NCBI RefSeq assembly: GCF_003691365.1
Contig: NZ_CP033087.1
Span: 1 to 64,000 of the forward strand
Origin: Commensalibacter melissae
Lineage (GTDB): Bacteria; Pseudomonadota; Alphaproteobacteria; Acetobacterales; Acetobacteraceae
Direction of reading: 5' to 3'
Length of the DNA: 64,000 nucleotides
The stretch's first letter is position 1. Each line of letters starts with the position of its first letter. The translations under genes were made by a program, and so were the position numbers. The notes beneath the pieces are model-generated. The model had not been told where the DNA came from and made no database searches. It saw only the letters and a program-made list of their open reading frames with translations. Positions 8,102 through 17,426 of the stretch are shown here, in pieces.

Positions 8102-9794
8102 TTTCCTTGAATGGGCTGATACCTAGGCGATTGTAAGTATCAATAAAATATTCATTTTCATGACGTTGCTCAAGATAAAAATCAATTAGCCTGCGAACGG
8201 CATCAACCGCTTCCTCCGCAGTAAGTGCCGCTCCTAGTATGGAACCTATTGCGGCTCTGTCTTTATAGGAAGATCCGCCAAGTTTTATTTGATAGAATTC
8301 CTCTCCCTTTTTATTAACCCCCAAAACACCAATATTCATGATATGATGATGGGCACAGGAATTGATACATCCATCGACTCCAATATGTATGGGACCTATT
8401 TTTTCCTGTAAACGGATATCCTGAAATAGAGACATTATTTCCTTGGCGACAGAGATTGACCGCGCATTTGCCAAGGAGCAGTAATCAAGTCCGGGACAGC
8501 AGACGATATCTGTAATTAATCCCTGATTTGGCATTGCCAGCCGATATTTTTGCAAAGCCTGCCATAGAAAAAATAATTGGTCTTTTCTGACATGCCCCAA
8601 GACAAGATTTTGTAAATGAGTCACACGAATTTCCCCGAAGGAATATGCCTCCGCCAGATTGGCCAGAGCATTCATTTGATCTGCTGTCATGTCACCAGGT
8701 GTTTCCCCGATGTTTTTAAGGGAAATGACGGTTGCTATATAATCTTTATGAAAATGAGGGTGACTGTTATGTTTTACCCATCGGTCAAATTCCGGATTGT
8801 TTTGCTGATGTTTTTTCATGGTTTCAGAAGCGTTTGGGATATCGGCAAGATTGGGATGACCAAAACGTTTGTTAATCGAGTTTATGATATCGTCAGACAA
8901 ACGGTATTGTTCTAAATCCATGGTATCAAATTCTTTATTAACCTGTTTGCGATAAGCATCTATACCAAGATTCTCTACAAGAATTTTGATTCTCGATTTA
9001 TATAAATTATTTCGACTTCCATGCAGATTATAAACACGGATAATGGCTTCAAGATAAGCAAGCAAATGTTCAGGAGGCAAGTCATCACGGATGATTTTAC
9101 CTTTAACCGGAATGCGGCCCAAGCCACCACCAACCCAGATTTCAAAAACGGGTTTATTCTGTTCATTGCGACGGGTTAATATGCCAATATCATAAAAACA
9201 AGCAGCGATACGATCATTTGAAGAGCCACTTATAGCAATCTTGAATTTTCGGGGCAAAAATGAAAATTCAGGGTGAAGCGTTGACCATTGACGCATAATT
9301 TCTGCATAAATACGGGGATCCAAGATCTCATCTTGCGCCACACCAGCAAACTCATCACTGGTGATATTACGGATACAATTTCCACTGGTTTGGATGGTAT
9401 GGATTTCAACAGATGCCAGATATGTTAGAATATCGGGGACCTCCTCTAGTTTTGTCCAATGAAATTGTATGTTCTGACGGGTAGTGAAATGACCATATCC
9501 ACGATCGTAGTAACGGGCAATATATGCCAAACCACGCAACATTCTTGATGATAAAATACCATATGGGATGGCGACACGAAGCATATAGGAATGTAATTGA
9601 AGGTATACACCATTCATCAATCGTAAAGGCTTAAATTCATCTTCAGAAAGTTCACCATTCAGCCGTCTTTCAATCTGTGACCTGAATTGATTGATTCTTT
9701 CTTTTAAAAAATCAAAATCAATTTTGTCATAGTTATAACGACCAATGGCTTTTATGGAGTTTGAATCGGTATCATGGGATGGAAACTGTTTCAT
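8082..9794 (-). CDS. cysI: Nitrite/sulfite reductase hemoprotein (CysI-type)
   Basis: A 570-residue siroheme/[4Fe-4S] reductase. It has the two-repeat ferredoxin-sulfite reductase architecture. GYGHFTTRQNIQFHW is in the first half, and the Fe-S/siroheme ligands are in CCPGLDYCSLA and GCINSCAHHH (the CX5CXnCX3C arrangement). It probably reduces sulfite to sulfide for cysteine and methionine synthesis; nitrite reduction is an alternative for this family. The upstream DUF2849 and overlapping DUF934 genes are the usual assimilatory sulfite operon in alphaproteobacteria. The sulfide it makes would feed MetZ, encoded about 6 kb away. Confidence 0.93.
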   Translation of the reverse strand: MKQFPSHDTDSNSIKAIGRYNYDKIDFDFLKERINQFRSQIERRLNGELSEDEFKPLRLMNGVYLQLHSYMLRVAIPYGILSSRMLRGLAYIARYYDRGYGHFTTRQNIQFHWTKLEEVPDILTYLASVEIHTIQTSGNCIRNITSDEFAGVAQDEILDPRIYAEIMRQWSTLHPEFSFLPRKFKIAISGSSNDRIAACFYDIGILTRRNEQNKPVFEIWVGGGLGRIPVKGKIIRDDLPPEHLLAYLEAIIRVYNLHGSRNNLYKSRIKILVENLGIDAYRKQVNKEFDTMDLEQYRLSDDIINSINKRFGHPNLADIPNASETMKKHQQNNPEFDRWVKHNSHPHFHKDYIATVISLKNIGETPGDMTADQMNALANLAEAYSFGEIRVTHLQNLVLGHVRKDQLFFLWQALQKYRLAMPNQGLITDIVCCPGLDYCSLANARSISVAKEIMSLFQDIRLQEKIGPIHIGVDGCINSCAHHHIMNIGVLGVNKKGEEFYQIKLGGSSYKDRAAIGSILGAALTAEEAVDAVRRLIDFYLEQRHENEYFIDTYNRLGISPFKEIVYATA

Positions 9795-9800
9795 TGATAA

Positions 9801-10151
9801 TCATCTTATTATAGAGCGTGGATTAAATCCAGGATGTGTACTGGGACCAAACGCTCTAATTTTTTCACGTGCTGATGCTGGATGGAAAGGGTTTATTAAT
9901 TCTACATAATGTAAATCAATTAAAAAATGGGCAGTATTGGACTGGATGATTTCCTGCAATTTTTTTTCGGCATTTTCCTTATTGGAAAAAAGTTGGGCGT
10001 CTTCCAGCATTATCCCCCAATATTCTTGCGGGGTGAACCACACAACCCGCCCATCCAGAAGACGATTTGCGGTTAAAACATAATAATCAGATTGATCGGC
10101 CTGCCTGTCTTGAGAAACCACAATAGGTAATTCCTTTTTATAACTATTCAA
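9801..10151 (-). CDS. DUF2849 small protein of the sulfite-reduction operon
   Basis: A 116-residue protein. The recognisable DUF2849 pattern is YYVLTANRLLDGRVVWFTP early and LINPFHPASAREKIRAFGPSTHPGF at the C-terminus. The family is typically encoded just before the sulfite reductase hemoprotein in alphaproteobacteria; here the spacing to cysI is six bases. No enzymatic activity is known. The siroheme synthase gene often found upstream is absent from this window. It is the first gene of the three-gene operon, and a terminator of the preceding gene lies just upstream. Confidence 0.85.
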   Translation of the reverse strand: MNSYKKELPIVVSQDRQADQSDYYVLTANRLLDGRVVWFTPQEYWGIMLEDAQLFSNKENAEKKLQEIIQSNTAHFLIDLHYVELINPFHPASAREKIRAFGPSTHPGFNPRSIIR

Positions 10152-10185
10152 GTATGTATATATAACATTATTTTTTATAATTACA

Positions 10186-10221
10186 CAAAAAAAATAGTAA
10201 AAGGAAAAATTATCCTTTTAC
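10186..10221 (-). terminator. Rho-independent terminator of the universal stress gene
   Basis: Nine-base perfect arms (10197-10205 and 10213-10221, GTAAAAGGA / TCCTTTTAC) with a 7-base loop. On the minus strand a run of eight T follows. It lies 25 bases past the usp stop codon and would isolate usp from the downstream sulfite operon. Confidence 0.75.
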
Positions 10222-10246
10222 CATAAGGATAAATGAAGATGATGTT

Positions 10247-11122
10247 TTATCGATTCATCAAGACAGATATATTGGCGTTTTCAAGCATGTAACGTGTGAC
10301 CCCTCCCAGAATCAGCTGCTGCCAACGTGGGTGGGAATAGGCACCCATGCATAACATGTCCGCTCCTATCTCATTACAGGTTGAAAGGATTGTATTTCCA
10401 ACATCCCTGTCATTGCCCAATTGATGGGGAGTTGCTTGAATGTTATGGAATTTGAGATAGTTAACAACATCTTGAATTTTCTTACCATGATTTTCATAAT
10501 CATTCGTATATACGATATAGACCTGTTCAGCATAATGAAGCCATCTCAAACTTGCATGCAGGGCGGCGGCTGATTCTGCGCTGCCATTCCAGCAGATACA
10601 GATTTTTTTGCCGGTTGTAAGGGGTTTTTGTTTGGGGGCGATAATGATGGGGCGGCCACTATCGAATAATAGGGTATGAAGTGCTTCGGAAGAGGAAATT
10701 TCACTGTCTGAATCGGGGTGAGAAATCACCGTTATGTCGGACAAGCGTGCCCAGTAGGTAATTAATTCATTTTCCCGCCCAACCATATTGGTGAAACTGG
10801 CCGTAATTTTTTCCTTAGCAGGTTCAGTAAGATCTGGGTCGGTTAATTCGATATTGTATTTATCGATAAAATTATCAAAAATTTCTCGGGCAAGTTTTAA
10901 CCGTTTTTGATTTTCTGAGGCGGCAACATTCATTACCTCTTCAATCATGGATCCGGACAATCCCTCACTAGTAAGCGGAATGAGGTCTTTTCTATCGGGT
11001 TGAATATGGATAACGGCAAGATGAGCATTATAGTTTTTTGAGAGGTAATAGGCAGTGGTTAGAGTAGATTCAGATAAAGGGGTGCCTTGAATAGGAATGA
11101 GTATTTTCTTGACGCTAAGCAT
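10247..11122 (-). CDS. Tandem universal stress protein (two UspA domains)
   Basis: A 291-residue cytosolic protein with two UspA-type folds. The first (residues ~1-150) starts KKILIPIQGTPLSES; the second starts KKICICWNGSAESAAALHASLRW near residue 167. The C-terminal nucleotide-binding stretch is MGAYSHPRWQQLILGGVTRYML, which matches the ATP-binding G-2X-G-9X-G style motif of Usp proteins. It is monocistronic, with its own terminator and a 334-base upstream region. Its role is presumably stress or energy sensing; no specific partner is visible. Confidence 0.9.
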   Translation of the reverse strand: MLSVKKILIPIQGTPLSESTLTTAYYLSKNYNAHLAVIHIQPDRKDLIPLTSEGLSGSMIEEVMNVAASENQKRLKLAREIFDNFIDKYNIELTDPDLTEPAKEKITASFTNMVGRENELITYWARLSDITVISHPDSDSEISSSEALHTLLFDSGRPIIIAPKQKPLTTGKKICICWNGSAESAAALHASLRWLHYAEQVYIVYTNDYENHGKKIQDVVNYLKFHNIQATPHQLGNDRDVGNTILSTCNEIGADMLCMGAYSHPRWQQLILGGVTRYMLENANISVLMNR

Positions 11123-11456
11123 TGTTTATTCCCTTTCCTTAAAATAAACGGGGTATAATCTTGGATATTAATCGTTTATTTGATTTTTTAATAGATAAAA
11201 TGAATTCTAGGCGGAAATAGAACGCCGAAAAGAATCACATTTTTGTGACAGGAATGCTGGAGCTTAATTAAAACGAAAAAATTGAGGGGTATTATTTGAT
11301 AATGTTTGGGTTTAATCTCTAAAGATTGTATCCATAATGAAAATGATTTCTTTTCTTTTTTTTTTGTTTTAAAATGAACGCCAATTTAGGAATTGTTCTG
11401 GCTACTTTTTAATTGTCAAAAGACATACAAAAACAAAAAATCTATTAAGGGGTGTT
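11123..11456. other. Divergent intergenic region usp / fabI
   Basis: A 334-base AT-rich region between two divergent genes; it should contain promoters for both. I saw a small inverted repeat (CACATTTTTGTG near 11240) and a run of T around 11350-11370, but no convincing small ORF, riboswitch or -35/-10 pair. Confidence 0.5.
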
Positions 11457-12296
11457 ATGATAACGAAAAATGATGTTTTGCCTGTAAAGGGAAATTTGAT
11501 GCAAGGAAAACGCGGTTTGATTATGGGTTTGGCCAATAATCATTCGATAGCATGGGGAATATCGCGTGCTTGTGCGTTACAAGGGGCAGAGCTTGTTTTT
11601 ACTTATCAGGGAGATGCCTTGAAAAAAAGGGTCGCCCCTTTGGCCGAAAGTTTGGGATCAACCTATCTTTTGCCTTGTGATGTCAGTAAAGATGAGGATA
11701 TCAGCAACGTATTTGAAGATATTGCCCAAAAATGGGGAAAACTAGATTTTGTTGTTCATGCGATTGGATGGGCTGATAAACAATATTTGCGTGGACGTTA
11801 TGTCGATACTCCTAGAGAGGCATTTTTAACAGCCTTGGATATCTCATGCTATTCTTTTACTGCTGTTGCAAAAGAGGCCGCAAGATTAATGCCAGATGGT
11901 GGATCACTTCTTACCTTGACATATCTGGGATCTGAACGTGTGATGCCTCATTATAACGTTATGGGTGTAGCCAAGGCGGCTTTAGAGGCTTCCGTGCAGT
12001 ATATGGCAGCAGATCTTGGACCTGATAATATTCGTGTCAATGCGGTTTCCGCCGGCCCTATTAAAACATTGGCGGCAAGTGGAATAGGCGATTTCCGTTA
12101 TATCCTGAAATGGAACCAGCTTAATTCCCCTTTACAACGTAATGTTACCATTGATGAAGTTGGCGGGGCGGGTTTGTATTTCCTTTCTGATTTATCTAGA
12201 GGGGTCACAGGTGAAATACATCATGTTGATTGTGGTTATCATCTGGTTGGAATGAAAAATCCCGATGCACCTGATATTGCCTTGTCAGATAATTAA
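11457..12296 (+). CDS. fabI: Enoyl-[acyl-carrier-protein] reductase (NADH), FabI
   Basis: A 279-residue SDR-fold enzyme that catalyses the last reduction of fatty acid elongation. N-terminal GLIMGLANNHSIAWGI is the FabI-type nucleotide motif. The catalytic Tyr/Tyr/Lys set is in TYLGSERVMPHYNVMGVAK, with Y-x9-Y and Y-x6-K spacing as in E. coli FabI. The ATG is preceded by AAGGGG at 11447-11452. It is followed 15-27 bases later by aroC. The sequence is the triclosan-sensitive FabI type rather than FabV or FabL. Confidence 0.96.
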   Translation: MITKNDVLPVKGNLMQGKRGLIMGLANNHSIAWGISRACALQGAELVFTYQGDALKKRVAPLAESLGSTYLLPCDVSKDEDISNVFEDIAQKWGKLDFVVHAIGWADKQYLRGRYVDTPREAFLTALDISCYSFTAVAKEAARLMPDGGSLLTLTYLGSERVMPHYNVMGVAKAALEASVQYMAADLGPDNIRVNAVSAGPIKTLAASGIGDFRYILKWNQLNSPLQRNVTIDEVGGAGLYFLSDLSRGVTGEIHHVDCGYHLVGMKNPDAPDIALSDN

Positions 12297-12323
12297 TCAA
12301 TTTTACAGTGAGTGAACAGTAAC

Positions 12324-13418
12324 GTGTCGTGTAATAGTTTTGGAAGCTTGTTCAGGGTTACGACATGGGGGGAAAGTCATGGGCCTGCAATCGGTTGTGT
12401 TGTTGACGGGTGTCCTCCCTTGATTCCGCTTTCTGAGAAATTGATTCAACCTTGGCTGGATTTACGCAGACCTGGACAATCCTCATTTACAACCACGCGT
12501 AATGAGCCCGATCAGGTGAAGATATTATCAGGTGTATTTGAAGGTAAAACGACAGGCACTCCTATATCATTATTGATTGAAAACACCAATCAGCGTTCCA
12601 AGGATTATTCCAATATCGCTCAGTCCTACCGTCCAGGTCATGCAGATATTACCTATGATTTAAAATATGGTATACGGGATTATCGAGGGGGAGGAAGATC
12701 TTCAGCCAGGGAAACAGCCATGCGTGTTGCTGCTGGAGCGATTGCCCGTTTGATTTTGGGAAATTCAATTTTTATTCGTGGGGCCCTAATTCAGATTGGG
12801 GATAAAAAAATCAATCGTGACCGATGGTCATGGGACGAGGTTAAAAAAAATGATTTTTTTTGTCCCGATGCACAAATGGTCGAGATCTGGAGGAATGAAT
12901 TATCCATAATCCGTAAGGCTGGGTCATCCATCGGTGCGGTGATTGAAGTGGTGGCCGAAGGGGTTCCCGCAGGATTGGGGGCGCCAATTTATGGAAAACT
13001 GGACGCTGATATTGCCCAGGCCATGATGAGTATCAATGCCGTAAAAGCTGTTGAAATCGGTGAAGGCTTTGCCGCTGCAGCCTTACGGGGTGAAGAGAAT
13101 GCTGATCCTATATATCTTGAAAATGGTAAGCTTTCATTTGTCTCTAATCATGCGGGCGGTATTCTGGGCGGTATTTCCAGCGGTCAACCAATTGTGGTCC
13201 GTTTTGCAGTTAAACCGACAAGCTCAATTCTTATCCCTCAACCCTCAATTAATTCAGAAGGTGAATCTGTTGAAGTAATTACCAAAGGTCGACATGATCC
13301 TTGTGTCGGTATACGGGCTGTTCCAGTTGGAGAGGCCATGCTTGCCTGTGTCTTGGCAGATCATTGGTTAAGGCATCGCGGTCAAATCGGAAAATTTGGG
13401 GAGATAATTCATAAATAA
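12324..13418 (+). CDS. aroC: Chorismate synthase
   Basis: A 364-residue FMN-dependent enzyme making chorismate from EPSP. Signatures present are [33 protein letters not shown] and [20 protein letters not shown], plus [13 protein letters not shown] at the C-terminus. Two GTG starts are possible, at 12312 and 12324. The later one gives the usual N-terminus, Met-Ser followed by NSFG-LFRVTT, so it was chosen; neither has a strong ribosome binding site. It probably shares a transcript with fabI, whose stop is 27 bases upstream. Confidence 0.95.
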   Translation: MSCNSFGSLFRVTTWGESHGPAIGCVVDGCPPLIPLSEKLIQPWLDLRRPGQSSFTTTRNEPDQVKILSGVFEGKTTGTPISLLIENTNQRSKDYSNIAQSYRPGHADITYDLKYGIRDYRGGGRSSARETAMRVAAGAIARLILGNSIFIRGALIQIGDKKINRDRWSWDEVKKNDFFCPDAQMVEIWRNELSIIRKAGSSIGAVIEVVAEGVPAGLGAPIYGKLDADIAQAMMSINAVKAVEIGEGFAAAALRGEENADPIYLENGKLSFVSNHAGGILGGISSGQPIVVRFAVKPTSSILIPQPSINSEGESVEVITKGRHDPCVGIRAVPVGEAMLACVLADHWLRHRGQIGKFGEIIHK

Positions 13419-13545
13419 TAGAACATTATATTGATGAACTGTATTTTATAAATAATCAGCTATTTTGATTTCAAGTTTAATGAAAATGTGGTTATACTTT
13501 TAAAAAATAAATTTTGGTTTCAAAGTTTATTGGGACTGCCAGACT

Positions 13546-13719
13546 ATGGATGATAATAAAAAACAGAATACTGATTTTGAAAAAGAATTTGTAAGGGATC
13601 AATTAATTAAGGTGGCAAGAAACTCTGCTGCAAAAGGCATTCCAGCAGATGTGTTTGAGGCGTTGTTGATTACTTTATCCGATGAAATCGATTTCAAAGC
13701 CATAATGATAGAAAATTAA
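13546..13719 (+). CDS. 57-residue hypothetical protein upstream of cbpA
   Basis: A short ATG-started ORF, MDDNKKQNTDFEKEFVRDQL and on to a C-terminal FKAIMIEN. It is acidic and predicted helical, without Cys or a membrane segment, and has a weak GGGA upstream. It ends 12 bases before the GTG of the DnaJ-like gene and lies in the same direction, so co-transcription is likely. I do not recognise a family. Its coding composition (Glu/Asp/Lys/Asn-rich, GC-containing third positions in GCA, GTG, GCG codons) and tight spacing favour a real gene. Confidence 0.6.
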   Translation: MDDNKKQNTDFEKEFVRDQLIKVARNSAAKGIPADVFEALLITLSDEIDFKAIMIEN

Positions 13720-13731
13720 GAGAAAAGTGCA

Positions 13732-14670
13732 GTGAGTTTAGATCCTTATACCATTTTGGGAATATCGAAAACAGCCAGTCAGGATGAGATACGTAAAGCG
13801 TATCGAAAATTGGCCAAAAAATATCATCCTGACCTAAATCCCGGAAATAAAGAGGCTGAGGATAAATTTAAAGCGATTAGCGTTGCGAATGAATTGCTTT
13901 CAGATCCAGAAAAGAGGGCCCGTTTTGATCGTGGTGAGATTGACATTCATGGTCAGGAACAGGGATTTCCGGGGGGAGGTGCCGGATATCGTCATTATGC
14001 TGATGGTGCACAAGGATTTCGGTACAGTCAGGATGAAGGAATGCACGGTAATCAATTTTCCGAGGATGATTTGCAGGATATATTGAACCGGTTTGGTGGC
14101 GGTGGCTGGGGTGGTTTCTCTGGTCGGGGTTTTTCTCAAGGAAGATCCAGTAGAGGTCCACAGAAAGGGCAGGATCGACGCTATAGTCTGAAAATTAGTT
14201 TTCTGGATGCAGTTAATGGTACAACATCGAGAATTACCTTACCTGAAGGGGGAACACTTGATGTTAAAATCCCCCCTGGAATTGATGATGGTCAGACCTT
14301 AAGGTTGCGCGGAAAAGGTGACCCAGGCTTTCAAAATGGTCCCGCCGGGGATGCCTTGATTACCATTCAGGTAATGCCTCATGCTTATTTTAAAAGAGAT
14401 GGTCAGGATATAAGAATGATGTGGCCTGTTGACCTAAAGACAGCAGTTTTGGGCGGTAAGCTGACTGTTCCAACTCCTACCGGTGAGGTTGCGTTAAATG
14501 TGCCGGCTCATTCAGATAGCGGAACTGTACTAAGGTTACGTGGACGGGGTATCCCACCCCGTAAAAATCTTGAAGCTGGGAATCTGTATGTAACTTTACA
14601 AATTACGATTGGTAAAGTCGATCCCGCTTTGGAAGAGTTTTTACGTAAATCCATTGATCAATCCAATTAA
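13732..14670 (+). CDS. cbpA: DnaJ-like co-chaperone, CbpA type
   Basis: A 312-residue protein. The J domain (residues ~4-68) has the HPD tripeptide in KYHPDLNPGN. A Gly/Phe-rich linker (~70-150) follows, then two DnaJ C-terminal substrate-binding domains (GRRYSLKISFLDAVNGTT-like core and GGKLTVPTPTGEV). The CxxCxGxG zinc-finger domain of true DnaJ is absent, which identifies the class II / CbpA form. It should stimulate DnaK ATPase. The start is GTG with AGAAAAG upstream. A CbpM-like modulator gene follows 27 bases downstream, as in E. coli cbpAM. Confidence 0.93.
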   Translation: MSLDPYTILGISKTASQDEIRKAYRKLAKKYHPDLNPGNKEAEDKFKAISVANELLSDPEKRARFDRGEIDIHGQEQGFPGGGAGYRHYADGAQGFRYSQDEGMHGNQFSEDDLQDILNRFGGGGWGGFSGRGFSQGRSSRGPQKGQDRRYSLKISFLDAVNGTTSRITLPEGGTLDVKIPPGIDDGQTLRLRGKGDPGFQNGPAGDALITIQVMPHAYFKRDGQDIRMMWPVDLKTAVLGGKLTVPTPTGEVALNVPAHSDSGTVLRLRGRGIPPRKNLEAGNLYVTLQITIGKVDPALEEFLRKSIDQSN

Positions 14671-14697
14671 ATCTAAAAAATGTAAAAGGGAAAGAAA

Positions 14698-15039
14698 ATG
14701 ATAACCCTTGAAATGTTATGCTATAATTTACCTGAAATAACAGCTAATGATGTCTATCACTGGATAAATAATCAATGGTTGAGGCCAGAAAAGAAAGAGG
14801 GGAATTATTTATTTAAGGAGATTGATGAGGCAAGGGCTAAATTAATTCTTGAATTAAGGGATCATTTAGGAGTGGCAGAAGATTCAATGTCTCTGGTTCT
14901 GCAACTTTTGGATCAGCTTTATACGACGCGACGACAAATGCGTTATTTATGTGAAGTGATTTCCACAGAGAAATATCCTGATGTTCAACAAATTTTACGC
15001 CGTATTCTAGATGATCATTCAACGATTGAGATCAATTAG
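14698..15039 (+). CDS. cbpM: CbpM-like chaperone modulator
   Basis: A 113-residue protein. Residues ~1-55 resemble a MerR-type winged helix (an acidic strand, then LKEIDEARAKLILELRDHLGV-like helix pattern). A C-terminal helix, SLVLQLLDQLYTTRRQMRYL, follows, as in CbpM. CbpM binds the J domain of CbpA and inhibits its co-chaperone and DNA-binding activities. Position directly after cbpA supports the call. Its stop codon abuts the folE stop codon on the opposite strand with no gap. Confidence 0.8.
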   Translation: MITLEMLCYNLPEITANDVYHWINNQWLRPEKKEGNYLFKEIDEARAKLILELRDHLGVAEDSMSLVLQLLDQLYTTRRQMRYLCEVISTEKYPDVQQILRRILDDHSTIEIN

Positions 15040-15639
15040 TTACATAAATGAAACAGAACGATTTAATAAGGCTGAAAGTTCTGCTCTTGCGTTTTGATCT
15101 TGTTGGAAAACACCAAGCAATTTTGATGTAACCATAGATACACCGGGGTTATGCACACCTCTGGTTGTCATGCATTGATGAGCGGCCTCAATGATTACAG
15201 CGACTCCTCTAGGTTGTAATACCTCTTGGATTATATTGGCGATTTCCGCTGTCATTCTTTCTTGAATTTGTAATCTTTTGGCAAAAACCTCTACAATCCT
15301 GGCCAGTTTGGAAATGCCGACGACATAGTTATTGGGTAAATAGGCAACATGAGCCTTTCCAATAATTGGAACCATATGGTGTTCGCAATGACTTTCAAAG
15401 CGAATATCACGTAAAAGGACAATTTCCTTATATCCACCGACCTCTTCAAATGTTCGGCCAAGGATTTCTTTCGGGTTTTCCTTATAGCCAGAAAAAAATT
15501 CAGCATAGGCATTTATAACACGGTTTGGCGTATCTATTAACCCTTCGCGATCCGGATCATCACCAGCCCAGCGAATAAGGGTACGTACCGCTTCTTCAGC
15601 TTCTGAACGAGAGGGTGCGGAAGTTTTTTTATCAGTCAT
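15040..15639 (-). CDS. folE: GTP cyclohydrolase I
   Basis: A 199-residue enzyme for the first step of tetrahydrofolate/pterin synthesis, GTP to 7,8-dihydroneopterin triphosphate. The zinc-binding Cys and histidines are in [19 protein letters not shown] and in [15 protein letters not shown]. The N-terminal half has the [14 protein letters not shown] segment. Length is standard for the bacterial FolE1 family, so it is expected to be zinc-dependent. It is transcribed toward cbpM with touching stop codons. No queuosine or folate riboswitch was apparent in the ~200 upstream bases. Confidence 0.96.
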   Translation of the reverse strand: MTDKKTSAPSRSEAEEAVRTLIRWAGDDPDREGLIDTPNRVINAYAEFFSGYKENPKEILGRTFEEVGGYKEIVLLRDIRFESHCEHHMVPIIGKAHVAYLPNNYVVGISKLARIVEVFAKRLQIQERMTAEIANIIQEVLQPRGVAVIIEAAHQCMTTRGVHNPGVSMVTSKLLGVFQQDQNARAELSALLNRSVSFM

Positions 15640-15843
15640 ATTCTATAAATCTTTTAAACCAGTAAAATTGTTCAATGTTTCTGTTCGGTATGAAGTAATT
15701 TTGGACAATATAAAAAGATATATATTAATTTTGTAAAGGGAAAATTTAACGGTTTTGTTTAAAATGAAACTACACGATTTTATTATATTTTCCTTCAATT
15801 TAAAATATATGAAAAAAAATTAATAAATTTTCAATTTAAAAGA

Positions 15844-17061
15844 TTACTTATTTATTGTTTGTTTTTGTAAAAAAATTGTTAATTTATCGAATCCTTTTTG
15901 CAGATCTTCAAGTAAATCCTGTGGATCCTCCATTCCTACTGAAAAGCGGATAATGCCATCAGTAATTCCGAGTTTTAAGCGGTCCTCTGGACTGACCTTC
16001 ATATGTGTTGTTGTTGCCGGGTGCGTTACAATACTCCGACTATCGCCAAGATTATTACAAATTAATATGAGCTGTAAGGCATTCATGAATGTAAATGCAC
16101 CTTTTTTTCCCCCCTTGACTTCAAAGGCGATCATGGCACCTGGCGCATCCATTTGTTTGCTGGCAAGGCCATATTGAGGATGTGAGTGTAATCCGGGATA
16201 TCGAATAAGATTAACAACATCAGATTTTTCAATAAATTCTGCACAGATTTTTGCATTTTTGGTCATTTTCTCCATACGAAGTGGAAAAGTTTCCAGACCT
16301 TTCAGTAATATCCACGCATCAAAAGCTGAAATTGTAAGTCCTGTATTATGAACAAAAGGTATAATATCGGCTTCAAGCAAGTCTTTATTACCTAGAATAG
16401 CACCTCCTAGGACACGTCCCTGTCCATCCATATGTTTTGTACAAGAATAGACAACAAGATCAGCCCCTACTTTCAAAGGTTTTTGATATAATGGAGTGGC
16501 AAAAACATTGTCAATAATCAATATTCCTCCTGCCTGATGGGTCAAGTCAGCAATTTGCCGAATATCCAAAATGTCTAGCATTGGATTGGAAGGGCTTTCA
16601 ATCAAAACAGCTGCTGCAGGTTTGGATAATGCTTTTTTCCATTCCTGAATATTCGTGCCTTTAACAAAAGCGGTTTCGATTCCTAATTTTGGTAAAAAAT
16701 TTTCAACAATCCAGTAACTTGATCCAAAAAGCGCCTTTGATGCGATAACACGATCCCCATGTTTCAAATTGGAAAATAAGGCAGCAAAAATTGCGCTCAT
16801 TCCTGTTGAGGTGGCAACACAACATTCAGCCTCTTCCAAATGAATAAGTCGATTTTCAAGGTTGGTAATGGTAGGGTTATTAACACGGCTATATTGATAA
16901 TGCCTTTCTTTTTTTTGGAAAGTGCGTTCTGCTTGTTCTGCACTTTCATAAATGAACCCAGATGTTAAAAAAAGAGCTTCACATGTTTCAGCAAAGGAAG
17001 AACGTTCAATATTATCATGAAGTAAACGGGTGGCGAGGCGATGGGAAGAGGTTTTGTTCAT
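15844..17061 (-). CDS. metZ: O-succinylhomoserine sulfhydrylase
   Basis: A 405-residue PLP enzyme of the Cys/Met metabolism (gamma-family) fold. PLP lysine is in VVYSCTKHMDGQGRVLGGA; other landmarks are YQYSRVNNPTITNLENRL, CVATSTGMSAIFAAL, ESPSNPMLDI and FSVGMEDPQDLLEDL. The sequence is closest to MetZ-type enzymes, which join O-succinylhomoserine and sulfide to form homocysteine. O-acetylhomoserine sulfhydrylase or cystathionine synthase activity cannot be excluded. Sulfide would come from the CysI-type reductase; the activated homoserine would come from MetX at 21.6 kb. AGAGA lies close upstream of the ATG. Confidence 0.9.
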   Translation of the reverse strand: MNKTSSHRLATRLLHDNIERSSFAETCEALFLTSGFIYESAEQAERTFQKKERHYQYSRVNNPTITNLENRLIHLEEAECCVATSTGMSAIFAALFSNLKHGDRVIASKALFGSSYWIVENFLPKLGIETAFVKGTNIQEWKKALSKPAAAVLIESPSNPMLDILDIRQIADLTHQAGGILIIDNVFATPLYQKPLKVGADLVVYSCTKHMDGQGRVLGGAILGNKDLLEADIIPFVHNTGLTISAFDAWILLKGLETFPLRMEKMTKNAKICAEFIEKSDVVNLIRYPGLHSHPQYGLASKQMDAPGAMIAFEVKGGKKGAFTFMNALQLILICNNLGDSRSIVTHPATTTHMKVSPEDRLKLGITDGIIRFSVGMEDPQDLLEDLQKGFDKLTIFLQKQTINK

Positions 17062-17216
17062 AATATTTCTCTTTGATAACCATAAGGAGCGTTTATGATA
17101 GAGGAATGCAAGAAAAGTGGTTAGTAATTTCTTTATTTTTTAAAAATTATCAAAAAAGATATATTTTTCTATTCAATTTGGTTATTTTAATATGAAATAT
17201 TATTTTTCAGATTTTG

Positions 17217-17290
17217 GCGGGTGTAATTCAATGGTAGAATGACAGCTTCCCAAGCTGTTCATGAGGGTTCGATTCCCTTCATCCGCTCCA
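17217..17290 (+). tRNA. tRNA-Gly (anticodon CCC)
   Basis: A 74-base cloverleaf. The acceptor stem GCGGGTG pairs with CATCCGC (one G-T pair). The anticodon stem ACAGC/GCTGT encloses the loop TTCCCAA, giving anticodon CCC. The T arm is GAGGG-TTCGATT-CCCTT, with T73 and an encoded CCA end. A 14-base sequence, ATGAAATATTATTT, occurs on both sides of the gene (17192-17205 and 17290-17303). It lies between metZ and the halogenase-like gene. Confidence 0.97.
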
Positions 17291-17426
17291 TGAAATATTA
17301 TTTATTTTAAACTATATAATATCTATAAAATTGATTATTTAGATATTTAACTTAATTTAGTAATATTGTTTTATTTTAATCATCAATAAAATAATTTATT
17401 ATTTTAATATTAAGTTGAGGGATATA

